Shown here: positions 8,914 to 17,674 of the stretch, piece after piece
How the letters are laid out: each line of letters starts with the position of its first letter
Position numbering within the stretch: the first letter of the stretch is position 1
Assembly (NCBI RefSeq): GCF_000165835.1
Contig: NC_014640.1
Location: forward strand, 434,001-498,000
From: Achromobacter xylosoxidans A8
GTDB lineage: Bacteria > Pseudomonadota > Gammaproteobacteria > Burkholderiales > Burkholderiaceae_B
Reading direction: 5' to 3'
Length of the DNA stretch: 64,000 nucleotides
Notes under the pieces: generated by a model
Told to the model about the DNA's origin: nothing
What the model saw: only the letters and a program-made list of their open reading frames with translations
The model's database searches: none
Position numbers and translations under genes: made by a program

Positions 8914-9669
8914 TCAGGTAGTGGTCTGCACATGCAGCCGGCTGGACTTGCAGCGGTGCAAGGCGCGGTAGTGTTCCAGCGGACGTCCGTTGGCGCCATA
9001 GGCGATGGACTCGATGCGCAGCAAGGGTTCGGGTTCTTTCATTCCCAGCAATTCGCAGGTCTCGGCGTCCGGTTGCACGGCGTCTATCCAACGTTCCGCG
9101 CGCACGATACGCAGGCCGTACTGCCTGCGCAGCACGTCGTAGAGCGAACGGTTTTCCAAACGGGTGCGGTGCAGGCCCGGCACCAGGTCCGCGGGCACGG
9201 CGGTTTCCACCAGCAATTGCAGTTCGCCATCGACGCTGCGCAGTCGCTTGAGCGCCACCACCTGGCCGTCTTCGGCCAGCCCCAGCGAACTGGCCTCGTG
9301 CGCCGTCGGCGCACGCAGTTCCTGTCGCAGCACCTGGGTGCGCACCGTGCGGCCCTTGCGTTCCATTTCGTCCGAAAATCCCAGCACGGTGGAAACGAAA
9401 TCTTCGTCGCGTTCGCGCGCCGACACGAAGGCGCCTTGGCCGCGTATCTTGTAGATCAGGCCGTTGCGGACCAGGTCCGCCAGCGCTTCGCGCACGACGA
9501 TGCGCGAAATGCCATATTGCTCGCCGAACTCCGCCTCGGTGGGCAGCTTGTCGCCCACGGCCAGTTCGCCTTGCAGGATCTTGCCGCGCACCACGTCGCG
9601 GAACTGCGCCCAGAGCGGGGCGCCGGCGCTGCGGTCCAATATGGCTTCGGTGGAGATGGGGCTGCTCAT
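8914..9669 (-). CDS. GntR/HutC-family transcriptional regulator
   Basis: A 251-residue regulator: N-terminal winged helix (LPTEAEFGEQYGISRIVVRE, near residues 40-60) and a C-terminal UTRA ligand-binding domain ending ALHRCKSSRLHVQT. The ATG at 9669 overlaps the stop of the upstream dehydrogenase gene by four bases (ATGA), so it is the last gene of the kinase-dehydrogenase-regulator operon. It probably senses the pathway's sugar or sugar phosphate and controls both divergent operons; that is inference from position. Confidence 0.9.
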   Translation of the reverse strand: MSSPISTEAILDRSAGAPLWAQFRDVVRGKILQGELAVGDKLPTEAEFGEQYGISRIVVREALADLVRNGLIYKIRGQGAFVSARERDEDFVSTVLGFSDEMERKGRTVRTQVLRQELRAPTAHEASSLGLAEDGQVVALKRLRSVDGELQLLVETAVPADLVPGLHRTRLENRSLYDVLRRQYGLRIVRAERWIDAVQPDAETCELLGMKEPEPLLRIESIAYGANGRPLEHYRALHRCKSSRLHVQTTT

Positions 9670-11435
9670 GTCGTCAAAGAGTTGGAAATCGAACCTGCGG
9701 TCAGGGCGGAATCGGCGGGCTTTGCCCAGGACGTCTCGTCCGCAGGAAGTTGAACACAATGCCGGTCCCGCAGCGTCGCGGTGCAGGCCCGTAACTCGGT
9801 CTGCCGGCGCTCGGCGTTCCAGCCCAGCTCGGCTGCGGCAATATCGGCCAATTCAGCCAGCAGCGCCGGGGTGACATGGCCGCGGATGGCCAGCAGGGTG
9901 CGCCGGATCACCAGATCGGTCAGGTGCTGCACGGCCGTTTCACGGCACAGATAGCGGATCTCGGCCGCGGAATGGTCCGGCGCGTGGCGCAAGGGCTTAT
10001 CGCCCGCAGCCGCGAAATCCGCCGCCACGGCGCCCGCCCGTGAACCATAGCGCATGAACAGTTCGGTGACGCGCTCGCGGTCCAAGGCGGTGGCCGCCTG
10101 GATGCTGTCCAGAAAGCGTTGCCGCCCCGGAGCATCGGCGGGCATGCCCGCCCCGCCGCCGATCGCCACCTGCTCGGTTGACTGCCGCCGCGCGCGGCCC
10201 AGTTGTTGCAGCACCGCGTCGGCTGCCAATTGCGCCAGCGAACGGAAGGTGGTCCATTTTCCGCCCACCAGGCACACCATGGGGACCTCGCGCCGTGCGT
10301 TGGGCGGGTCGATCACCACCGCGTGATCGCGCGATATCTGTCCAGGCTTGTCGGCATCGGACTGGGCCAGCGGCCTGACTCCCACATAAGTGTAGACCAC
10401 GTCATTGCGGCTGAAATCCAGGCGAGGAAACACCTCGCGCAGAACGCCAAGCAGGTAGTCGATCTCCGCCGGATCGGTTGCGGCAAGGTCCGGATCGTCC
10501 ACCGGTATATCGGTGGAGCCCACCAGCACCCGGTCCAGGAAGGGGTAGACGATGCACACCCGGCCGTCGGACGCCTCGAAGTAAGCCATGCGGCCTTGAA
10601 GCGCCGAGCGCAGCGCGGGATGGTTCAGGATCAGGTGTGACCCCTTGGTGCCCATGACGCGTGAGCCGGCGCCTTGCAGCGCGCCGGCGGCGCGGTCCAG
10701 CCAGGCCCCCGTCGCATTGACCACCGTATCGGCGGTCACTTGCACGGATTGTCCGGTGAGCGCGTCGCGCAGCGTGATGGTGCGGCCCTGGCATGCCGTC
10801 ACGCTGCAATAGTTCGATGCGACCGAGGCCGGATGGCCGCGATGGGCATCGTCGATCAGCTCCAGCACCAGCCATTCCGGATGCCGTATCCAGGCATCGT
10901 AGTAAGTGGCTGTCCAGCGTACGTCCGTGCCGAACAGTGCGCCGTCCGCCTGCGGTACGCGCTCGATGCGATGTTCCGGCATGATGCGCTGGCTGCGGCC
11001 CAGCCGGTCGTAGAGGCGCAAGCCCAGCCCCACCACGCACAGTCCCCGCGCGCCCGGCGAGGCGCTCAGGCCGGCAAAGCGCAACATGCTGCCCCACAAG
11101 CCGCCGAAGCGGCTGGATAGCGGCACCACGGTTTCCAGCGGATGCACCAGATGCGCCGCGTTGCGCAGCAGCAGATTGCGTTCGCGGGTGGCTTCCGCCA
11201 CCAGCGAAAATGCGCCGCTTTCCAGGTAGCGCAAGCCGCCGTGGATCATGCGCGACGGCGCGCTGCTGGCGCCAGCAGCCACATCGTCCTTGTCCACGAT
11301 CAGGCAGTCCACGCCTTGCAGCGACAGGTCGCGGAACACGCCAGCGCCGTTGATGCCCGCGCCGACGATCACCGTCGAAAAATGACGGCCCGCCAACGAG
11401 GCCGGACGCGCGAAGGTCGGTGTGTGCGGGGTCAT
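9666..11435 (-). CDS. GlpD-like FAD-dependent polyol/glycerol-phosphate dehydrogenase
   Basis: A 589-residue FAD-dependent oxidoreductase of the glycerol-3-phosphate dehydrogenase family, with the dinucleotide motif VGAGINGAGVFRDLS near the N-terminus, SRMIHGGLRYLE, and the C-terminal DAO_C region (RYLCRETAVQHLTDLVIRRT). The ATG at 11435 overlaps the kinase stop (ATGA). Linkage to an FGGY kinase and a sugar ABC importer suggests that it oxidises a phosphorylated polyol made by that kinase, as EryB does for erythritol phosphate, instead of serving ordinary glycerol metabolism. The exact substrate is not determined. Confidence 0.88.
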   Translation of the reverse strand: MTPHTPTFARPASLAGRHFSTVIVGAGINGAGVFRDLSLQGVDCLIVDKDDVAAGASSAPSRMIHGGLRYLESGAFSLVAEATRERNLLLRNAAHLVHPLETVVPLSSRFGGLWGSMLRFAGLSASPGARGLCVVGLGLRLYDRLGRSQRIMPEHRIERVPQADGALFGTDVRWTATYYDAWIRHPEWLVLELIDDAHRGHPASVASNYCSVTACQGRTITLRDALTGQSVQVTADTVVNATGAWLDRAAGALQGAGSRVMGTKGSHLILNHPALRSALQGRMAYFEASDGRVCIVYPFLDRVLVGSTDIPVDDPDLAATDPAEIDYLLGVLREVFPRLDFSRNDVVYTYVGVRPLAQSDADKPGQISRDHAVVIDPPNARREVPMVCLVGGKWTTFRSLAQLAADAVLQQLGRARRQSTEQVAIGGGAGMPADAPGRQRFLDSIQAATALDRERVTELFMRYGSRAGAVAADFAAAGDKPLRHAPDHSAAEIRYLCRETAVQHLTDLVIRRTLLAIRGHVTPALLAELADIAAAELGWNAERRQTELRACTATLRDRHCVQLPADETSWAKPADSALTAGSISNSLTT

Positions 11436-12922
11436 CGGGCCGGTCCCGCCAGATGGCCGAAGGCGGGAGCCATGCTGTCCACCAAACCATGGAAGCTGGC
11501 GTAGAAATCGGCATGCGCCTGTGTCTCGGCGGCTAGCGGTTCGACCGTTTCGGATGGGGCCGGCAGCAAGTCGTCGCCGCCGGGGTTTTGCGATAGCGCG
11601 GCATACAAGGCGGCGCCACGCGCGCCGGTTTCGTCGTCGCCGCAGCGTTCCACGGCATGGCCCAGAAAGCCCGCCAGCAGACGCGCCAAGCGCAAGTCCC
11701 GAGCGCCGCCGCCCAGGGCGGCGACCCTGCCCGGCACGCCCAGCCCGAGCGCCGCCAAGCGTTTCAGATGCCACGCGTGCAACGCCACCACGGCGTCAAT
11801 CACGGCGCGCGCCATATGCGCGCGGGTGTGATGCCCTTGCAGGCCGACGTAGCCCGCGCAGGCTCCCGCCGGCCAGCTGCCGCCGTTGATGAAGGGCAGA
11901 AAGCGCAGGCCGTCGGCGCCCAGGGGCACGCCCATCGCGCATTCCACCGCCGCGGCCGCGTCCGGGAACTGCAAGGTGCGCGCCAGCCAGGCCACGTTCG
12001 CCATCGACGACGGGCTGTTTTCCAGATAGAGCCTGCGGCCCGGATCGCCGAAGCTGACGATGGCGCCGACCTCCGGTTTCGGCTCGCGAATTGGCGCCAC
12101 CACGGCATTCACGCACCAGGTGCCGAGCACGGCCACGGCATGGCCCTGGCGCTCCGCGTTCACCGCCTTCAGTGAGGCGAGCAGATCGATCGCGCCCAGT
12201 GCCACGGGCAGGCCGGCGGGCAAGCCGAAGGTGGCCGCCTGGGCCGGCCGCAGCCGGCCGATCACCGTGCCGCTGGGCGCGATGGGCGCCAGCGCCGTGG
12301 CCGCCAGGCCAGACAGGCCGGCGGCCTCGAAAGCCATCGTGGACCAAGCCCCGGCCTTGAGCGACAGCAGGCCCGCGGTGCTGGCGTCGCTGGCGTCCGT
12401 GGCGATCTCGCCGGTCAACAGGAACCCCAGATAGTCCTTGGCGAACAGCAGGTGGCGGATGCGAGAGAGCTGTCCGGCGTCCGCGCCGAAGAGCTCCGCG
12501 GCGATCAGCGACGACTGTCCCGCCCACGGCCGGCATCCCACTTCGTCATACAGCGCATTCCCCATGCTGCGGTCCAGCGCCCGGGCGCGGGCGGCGGCGC
12601 GCTGGTCGGTCGATGCCACCGCGCGGCCCTCCAGCAATTGGCCGCTCGCATCCAGCGCATACAAGCCTGCGCCATGGCCCGTGCAGCAGAGCGCGCGCAC
12701 GTCCGCCACACGCCTGCCCAGTTGCGCTGCCACGCCTTGCAAGGCCAGCGCCAGCGCCGCCTCGATGGCGTCCGCGGACAGCTCGCAACCGCCTTGCGCC
12801 AACTGCCGGTAGGGCAGCGCGCCGCCCGATGCGGCCAGCGTGGCGCCGCTCCCGGCCTCGAAGGCGACCGCCTTCAGGCCCGTGGAGCCCATGTCTATGC
12901 CTAGGTAGATGTCTGTTTTCAT
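11432..12922 (-). CDS. FGGY-family carbohydrate kinase
   Basis: A 496-residue kinase. The N-terminal phosphate-binding motif YLGIDMGSTGLKAVAFE and the C-terminal VAALGGGARDLRLARLLA are typical of the FGGY family (xylulokinase, glycerol kinase, erythritol kinase, LsrK). It should phosphorylate the imported sugar or polyol in the cytoplasm. It is the first gene of the leftward operon and diverges from the transporter operon over a 179-base control region. Its start codon overlaps one copy of an 11-base direct repeat that recurs upstream of the divergent gene. Confidence 0.9.
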   Translation of the reverse strand: MKTDIYLGIDMGSTGLKAVAFEAGSGATLAASGGALPYRQLAQGGCELSADAIEAALALALQGVAAQLGRRVADVRALCCTGHGAGLYALDASGQLLEGRAVASTDQRAAARARALDRSMGNALYDEVGCRPWAGQSSLIAAELFGADAGQLSRIRHLLFAKDYLGFLLTGEIATDASDASTAGLLSLKAGAWSTMAFEAAGLSGLAATALAPIAPSGTVIGRLRPAQAATFGLPAGLPVALGAIDLLASLKAVNAERQGHAVAVLGTWCVNAVVAPIREPKPEVGAIVSFGDPGRRLYLENSPSSMANVAWLARTLQFPDAAAAVECAMGVPLGADGLRFLPFINGGSWPAGACAGYVGLQGHHTRAHMARAVIDAVVALHAWHLKRLAALGLGVPGRVAALGGGARDLRLARLLAGFLGHAVERCGDDETGARGAALYAALSQNPGGDDLLPAPSETVEPLAAETQAHADFYASFHGLVDSMAPAFGHLAGPAR

Positions 12923-12931
12923 GTCATAACA
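12921..12931 (+). repeat. 11-base direct repeat, copy 1 (candidate operator)
   Basis: ATGTCATAACA, identical to 13010-13020. This copy overlaps the kinase start codon. Both copies lie in the control region shared by the divergent operons, so they are candidate binding sites for the GntR regulator. Confidence 0.5.
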
Positions 12932-13009
12932 TTGTCTACAGAAATTTCACGCAGGATAGCAGTGTTTCCCCTAGTAATCTAAAAATTTGCCGTGCAATAT
13001 AGTTCGTCG

Positions 13010-13020
13010 ATGTCATAACA
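13010..13020 (+). repeat. 11-base direct repeat, copy 2 (candidate operator)
   Basis: ATGTCATAACA, 89 bases from copy 1 and about 80 bases before the binding-protein gene. Role inferred from position only. Confidence 0.5.
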
Positions 13021-13101
13021 ACGATTCGACCCGGACAGGTTGAACTACAGGCACCGAGGGCTCCAGGGTTCTTGGATCTTTGCGAAAAAAAGGAGCGGAA
13101 C

Positions 13102-14136
13102 ATGAGACGAGATTTCTTGAAGACCGTAGCGGCGGCGGGCGCCAGCCTGGCGGGAGCCAACGTCTTTGCGCAGAACACTCCGCAAGCCCCCGGGCTGCGC
13201 GGCAACGCGAACGACGTCTACGTGATGAACGTGATGGTGTCCGGGGTGGAGTACTGGTTCCCTGTCTACGAAATGATGAAGCAGCTGGGCCATTCGCTCG
13301 GCGTGCGCACCCGCTATTCGGGCACGCCCGAATATGACGTCAACAAGCAGCTGGCCTCGTTCGAGCAGGAACTGGCGCGCAAGCCGGCCGGCATCCTGCT
13401 GCACCCCATGAATCCCGACCCCTTCATCGAACCCATCAACCGCGCCGCGGCCATGGGCATCCCGGTGGTGACCTTCGCGGCCGACTCTCCGAATTCCAAG
13501 CGCGTGTCCTTTGTCACGTCCGACAATGACCGCGAAGGCGCGCAGGCGGCCGATGCCATCGCGGCCGCGCTCAACGGCAAGGGCGAATACGCGGTGCTGG
13601 AAAATCCCGGCCAGGACAACCATGACCGCCGCGTCGCCGCCTTCATCAACCGCATGAAGACCCAGCATCCCGGAATGAAGCTGGTGGGCCGCGCGGCCAG
13701 CAACCAGGACCCGAACAAGGCCTACCAGGCCACGCTGAGCCTGGCCCAGGCCAACCCCGGCCTGGGCGCCCTGTTCATGCCCGAAGCCAATTCGGCGCTG
13801 GGCGCGGCACAGGCATCGATCGAAACCAAGAAGAACATCAAGGTCTTGTGCTGCGACGTGAACGCCAAGATCCTGGACATGATCAAGTCCGGCGAGGTCT
13901 TTGGCTCCGTCAACCCGAACCAGGGCGTGCAGGGCTACATGGGGATGATGCTGCTGTTCCTGGCCCGCAACCAGCAACTGATCGACCCGATGAACGACGC
14001 CAAGCGCAACGGCACCAACCCGATGGCGGTGCCGTTCCTGGACAACGGCCTGTCCATCGTCAGCAAGGCGAACGCCGACGACTTTTATTGGGACAAGTAC
14101 CTGGCGCGTCGTGGCACCAAGGGCATCAACGAATGA
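13102..14136 (+). CDS. sugar ABC transporter periplasmic binding protein with Tat-type signal
   Basis: A 344-residue periplasmic binding protein of the ribose/galactose type (peripla_BP_4). The N-terminus MRRDFLKTVAAAG fits the twin-arginine pattern RRxFLK, so export folded through the Tat system is likely, which is unusual for this family. The body has the usual repeated segments (FEQELARKPAGILLHPMN, VTFAADSP, AVLENPGQDNHDRR). The start at 13102 follows AGGAGCGG. Its stop overlaps the ATPase start (ATGA). It delivers the pathway's substrate to the downstream RbsA/RbsC-like transporter. Confidence 0.92.
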   Translation: MRRDFLKTVAAAGASLAGANVFAQNTPQAPGLRGNANDVYVMNVMVSGVEYWFPVYEMMKQLGHSLGVRTRYSGTPEYDVNKQLASFEQELARKPAGILLHPMNPDPFIEPINRAAAMGIPVVTFAADSPNSKRVSFVTSDNDREGAQAADAIAAALNGKGEYAVLENPGQDNHDRRVAAFINRMKTQHPGMKLVGRAASNQDPNKAYQATLSLAQANPGLGALFMPEANSALGAAQASIETKKNIKVLCCDVNAKILDMIKSGEVFGSVNPNQGVQGYMGMMLLFLARNQQLIDPMNDAKRNGTNPMAVPFLDNGLSIVSKANADDFYWDKYLARRGTKGINE

Positions 14137-15656
14137 ACGCGACCGCAGCGCTGCTGGAACTGCAGGGCATCAGCAAGCAGTTCGGAGCGTCCAAAGCCCT
14201 GGCCGACGTGCGCTTCACGCTGCGCCGGGGCGAAATCCATGCCTTGTGCGGCGAGAACGGCGCCGGCAAGTCGACGTTGATGAAGATCATCGACGGCATC
14301 CACCAGCCGGATAGCGGCGATATCTATCTGGAAGGCGAGCGCGTGGTCATCAACGGGCCGGCCCATGCCATGCGCCTGGGCATCGGCCTGGTCCACCAGG
14401 AAATCGCGCTATGCGGCGACGCCACCGTGGCCGAGAACATTTTCATGCCCGCGATCAGCGCCGGCGCGCAGGCCTGGATGGACTATGCCAGCCTGAACCA
14501 GCGCGCTGCCGGCGTGCTGCGGCGGCTGGGCCAGGACATCGACCCGGGCTTGCGGGTGGATGCGCTGGGCATATCCAGCCAGCAGCTGGTCGAGATCGCC
14601 CGCGCCTTGACGCTGGACTGCAAGGTGCTGATCCTGGACGAACCCACGGCCGCGCTGACCGAAGTCGAGTCCGTGGCGCTGTTCCGCGTGTTGCACGACC
14701 TGAAAGCCCAAGGCATCGGTATTGTCTACATCAGCCACCGCATGGCCGAGATCTTCGAGCACTGCGACCGCGTCACGGTGCTGCGCGACGGCCGCGACGT
14801 GCACAGCGCCGATATCGCGGCGCTCTCTCCAGACGCGCTGGTGCGTTGCATGGTGGGACGCGACCTGGGCAACTATTACCCGCCCCGACAAGCTGCGGGC
14901 GATGCGCCTGCCGAGGTCTTGCTGGAAGTGGAGGACATCGCCGATGGCGCGAATGTCCACGGCATTTCGTTCACGCTGCGCCGGGGCGAAATCCTGGGCA
15001 TCTCCGGCCTGATGGGCGCGGGCCGCAGCGAACTGGCCGAAACCGTGTGCGGCCTGCGGCGCGCACGGCGCGGCGCGGTGCGGCTGCGGGGCCGGCCTCT
15101 GCGGCTGCGCCGCTATGCCGACGCCCTGCGCCACGGCATTGCCTACCTGAGCGAAGACCGCAAGGCCGCCGGCCTGTTTCTGGACATGCCGATCGAACAG
15201 AGTGTGTCCTCCATGGCGCTGGGCCGCATCAGTTCGCGCTTCGGCCTGCTCAAGCGGGCAGCGGAACGCAGCCTGGCGGTCGAACTGGGCGCACGGCTCA
15301 AGCTCAAGTCCGACGGCGTGGCTATCGACGCCAGCTGCCTGTCGGGCGGCAACCAGCAAAAAGTGGCCATCGCCAAACTGCTGGCCACCCGCCCCTCGGT
15401 GCTGCTGATGGACGAACCCACGCGCGGCGTGGATGTCGGCGCCAAGTCCGAGATCCATCACCTCCTGCGCGAGCTGGCCAACCAAGGCGTGGGCGTGGTG
15501 GTGATCTCGTCCGAACTACCGGAGATCATCGGCCTGTGCGACCGGGCCCTGGTCATACGCAATGGCAGGCTCGCCGGAGAACTGGCGGCAAGCGACATGA
15601 CGGAAGAAAGACTGCTGCGGCTGGCCTCGGGCCTGTCCGCCCAGGAGGCGACATGA
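14133..15656 (+). CDS. sugar ABC transporter ATPase, RbsA-like with two ABC domains
   Basis: A 507-residue duplicated ATPase. The first domain has an intact Walker A (GENGAGKST), Walker B (KVLILDEPTAALTE) and H-loop region (IVYISHRMAE). The second has the degenerate Walker A (GLMGAGRSE) typical of RbsA/MglA/XylG and the signature LSGGNQQKV. It energises uptake through the permease encoded next. Start and stop codons overlap with both neighbours by four bases, suggesting translational coupling. Confidence 0.94.
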   Translation: MNATAALLELQGISKQFGASKALADVRFTLRRGEIHALCGENGAGKSTLMKIIDGIHQPDSGDIYLEGERVVINGPAHAMRLGIGLVHQEIALCGDATVAENIFMPAISAGAQAWMDYASLNQRAAGVLRRLGQDIDPGLRVDALGISSQQLVEIARALTLDCKVLILDEPTAALTEVESVALFRVLHDLKAQGIGIVYISHRMAEIFEHCDRVTVLRDGRDVHSADIAALSPDALVRCMVGRDLGNYYPPRQAAGDAPAEVLLEVEDIADGANVHGISFTLRRGEILGISGLMGAGRSELAETVCGLRRARRGAVRLRGRPLRLRRYADALRHGIAYLSEDRKAAGLFLDMPIEQSVSSMALGRISSRFGLLKRAAERSLAVELGARLKLKSDGVAIDASCLSGGNQQKVAIAKLLATRPSVLLMDEPTRGVDVGAKSEIHHLLRELANQGVGVVVISSELPEIIGLCDRALVIRNGRLAGELAASDMTEERLLRLASGLSAQEAT

Positions 15657-16684
15657 TGAGCGACCTGAAATCCCAACCCGCGGCGGAAGCGGTCCTGCCG
15701 CCTCCCGCCGCCAGCCTGCCGCCTGGCCCCCGCCTGGGGCGGCGGCTGGGCAGCTTCCGCGAAGCGGGGCTGCTGCTGATCATCGCCGCGCTGTGCGTGG
15801 TGATGAGCTTCGCGTCGCCGCATTTCCTGACCTGGGAAAACGTGCGCGCCATGCTGCTGTCGTTTTCCATCGAAGGCATCGTGGTGGTCGGCATGACCAT
15901 CCTGGTCATTGTCGGCGGCATCGATCTGTCGGTGGGTTCAGTGGTCTGCCTGGCCATGGTCATTACCGGCAAGCTCTTCCTGATGGGACTGGACCCATGG
16001 ACCGCCAGCCTGGCTGCGATCGCCGTGTGCACGATGGTGGGCGCGCTCATCGGCGGCTGCGTCACCCGCATCGGCCTCAGCCATTTCATCGCGTCGCTGG
16101 CGTTCATGGTGATCGTGCGCGGTCTGTGCCTGGCAATCACCCAAGGCACACCGCAATCGTTGTTCTCGCTGCCGCCGCAATTCAAGTTCATCGGCCAGGG
16201 ATCCATCGGCGGCATTCCCGCCGTCATCCTGATCTTCGCCGTCATCGTCATCGTCAGCGACTTCGCATTGCGCCGCGCGGCCCTGTTGCGCAAGGTGTTC
16301 TACACCGGCAGCAATGAAAAGGCCGCGCTCTATGCCGGCATCCGCACCGGACGCGTGAAGTTCTGGGTCACGGTGCTGTGCTCGACCCTGGCCGGGGTCG
16401 CCGGCGTGGTCTACACGGCTCGCTTCGGCGCCGCCACGCCCAACTTCGGCGTGGGTATGGAGCTCAATGTGATCGCGGCGGTGGTAATCGGCGGCGCCAG
16501 CCTCAAAGGCGGCTCGGGCACCGTGCTGGGTGCGGTGCTGGGCCTGGCCTTGTTGTCGGTCGTCACCAGCTCGCTCATCCTGCTGGACGTGTCGCCCTAC
16601 TGGCAAGACGTCGTCAAGGGGCTGATCCTGCTGGCCGCCGTCACCGTTGACCATCTCATGAACGTCAGAAAGGGTTCCCGATGA
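15653..16684 (+). CDS. sugar ABC transporter permease, RbsC-like
   Basis: A 343-residue inner-membrane protein with about eight to ten hydrophobic segments and the family signatures GGIDLSVGS and VVIGGASLKGGSGTVLGAVLG of the ribose/xylose permease group. A Pro-rich cytoplasmic N-terminus of about 35 residues precedes the first membrane helix. As in Rbs systems a single permease probably works as a homodimer. It overlaps the ATPase gene upstream and the reductase gene downstream (ATGA in both cases). Confidence 0.93.
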   Translation: MMSDLKSQPAAEAVLPPPAASLPPGPRLGRRLGSFREAGLLLIIAALCVVMSFASPHFLTWENVRAMLLSFSIEGIVVVGMTILVIVGGIDLSVGSVVCLAMVITGKLFLMGLDPWTASLAAIAVCTMVGALIGGCVTRIGLSHFIASLAFMVIVRGLCLAITQGTPQSLFSLPPQFKFIGQGSIGGIPAVILIFAVIVIVSDFALRRAALLRKVFYTGSNEKAALYAGIRTGRVKFWVTVLCSTLAGVAGVVYTARFGAATPNFGVGMELNVIAAVVIGGASLKGGSGTVLGAVLGLALLSVVTSSLILLDVSPYWQDVVKGLILLAAVTVDHLMNVRKGSR

Positions 16685-17661
16685 AGACTACAACACTGGG
16701 CGCGTCCGGCATCGCCTGCGAATCCGTCGGCCTGGGCACTTGGGCCATGGGCGGCTGGATGTGGGGCGGCGCGGACGACGCGGCCGCCATTGCCGCCATC
16801 CAGGCATCCGTCGACGCGGGCGTGCGGCTTATCGACACCGCACCCGCTTATGGCCTGGGGCACGCCGAAAGCCTGGTCGGCCAGGCGCTCAAGGGGCGCC
16901 GCCAGCAAGCGGTCATCGCCACCAAATGCGGACTGGTCTGGCACACGCGCCAAGGCGAACATTTCTTCGACGAGGACGGCCAGGCCGTGCATCGCCACCT
17001 GGGCCGCGCCTCCATCTTCCATGAGGTGGAACAAAGCCTGGCGCGCCTGCAGACGGATTACATCGACCTCTACATCACCCACTGGCAAGACGCCGGCACG
17101 CCCGTCGCCGAGACCATGGACGCCTTGCTGGATCTGAAGCGGCAAGGAAAGATCCGCGCCATCGGCGTCAGCAACGTGGATTCCGACACTCTGGCCGAGT
17201 ACCTGCGCCACGGCCCGATCGACGCCATCCAGGAACGCTACAGCCTGATCGACCGCGAAATCGAATCGACGCTGATGCCGCTGTGCCGCAACCACAACGT
17301 CGGCATCCTCGGGTATTCCTCGCTGGCGCTCGGTCTGTTGGCCGGCCCCATCGACCCCGGCCGCCGCTTTACCGGCGACGATCAGCGCGCTGGCAACCCC
17401 CGCTTCAGCGTCGCCAACCGTGGCCGGCTGCAAGGCTTCTTCGCGGAACTGGAGCCCCTGCGCCAGCGGCTGGACTGCTCGGCTTCGCAGCTGATGATCG
17501 CCTGGACCACCCGGCCAGGCGGCGTGACCGTGGCGCTCTGTGGCGCACGCACGCCACAGCAGGCCACGCAGAACGCCGCCGCCGCCGCGCTGGCGCTCTC
17601 GCCTGAAGACCTTGCCGTCATCGACCAGGCGGCCGAGCGCCACCTGCAAACACTGGATTGA
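16681..17661 (+). CDS. aldo/keto reductase
   Basis: A 326-residue NADP-dependent aldo/keto reductase with the catalytic tetrad visible: Asp and Tyr in DTAPAYGLGHAE, Lys in IATKCG and His in YITHWQ. The C-terminal part (SQLMIAWTTRPGGVTVALCG) forms the cofactor pocket. Translationally coupled to the permease gene. In this operon it probably interconverts an aldose or ketose with a polyol before or after phosphorylation; the direction is unknown. Confidence 0.92.
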   Translation: MKTTTLGASGIACESVGLGTWAMGGWMWGGADDAAAIAAIQASVDAGVRLIDTAPAYGLGHAESLVGQALKGRRQQAVIATKCGLVWHTRQGEHFFDEDGQAVHRHLGRASIFHEVEQSLARLQTDYIDLYITHWQDAGTPVAETMDALLDLKRQGKIRAIGVSNVDSDTLAEYLRHGPIDAIQERYSLIDREIESTLMPLCRNHNVGILGYSSLALGLLAGPIDPGRRFTGDDQRAGNPRFSVANRGRLQGFFAELEPLRQRLDCSASQLMIAWTTRPGGVTVALCGARTPQQATQNAAAAALALSPEDLAVIDQAAERHLQTLD

Positions 17662-17674
17662 ACAAGGAGTTCCC

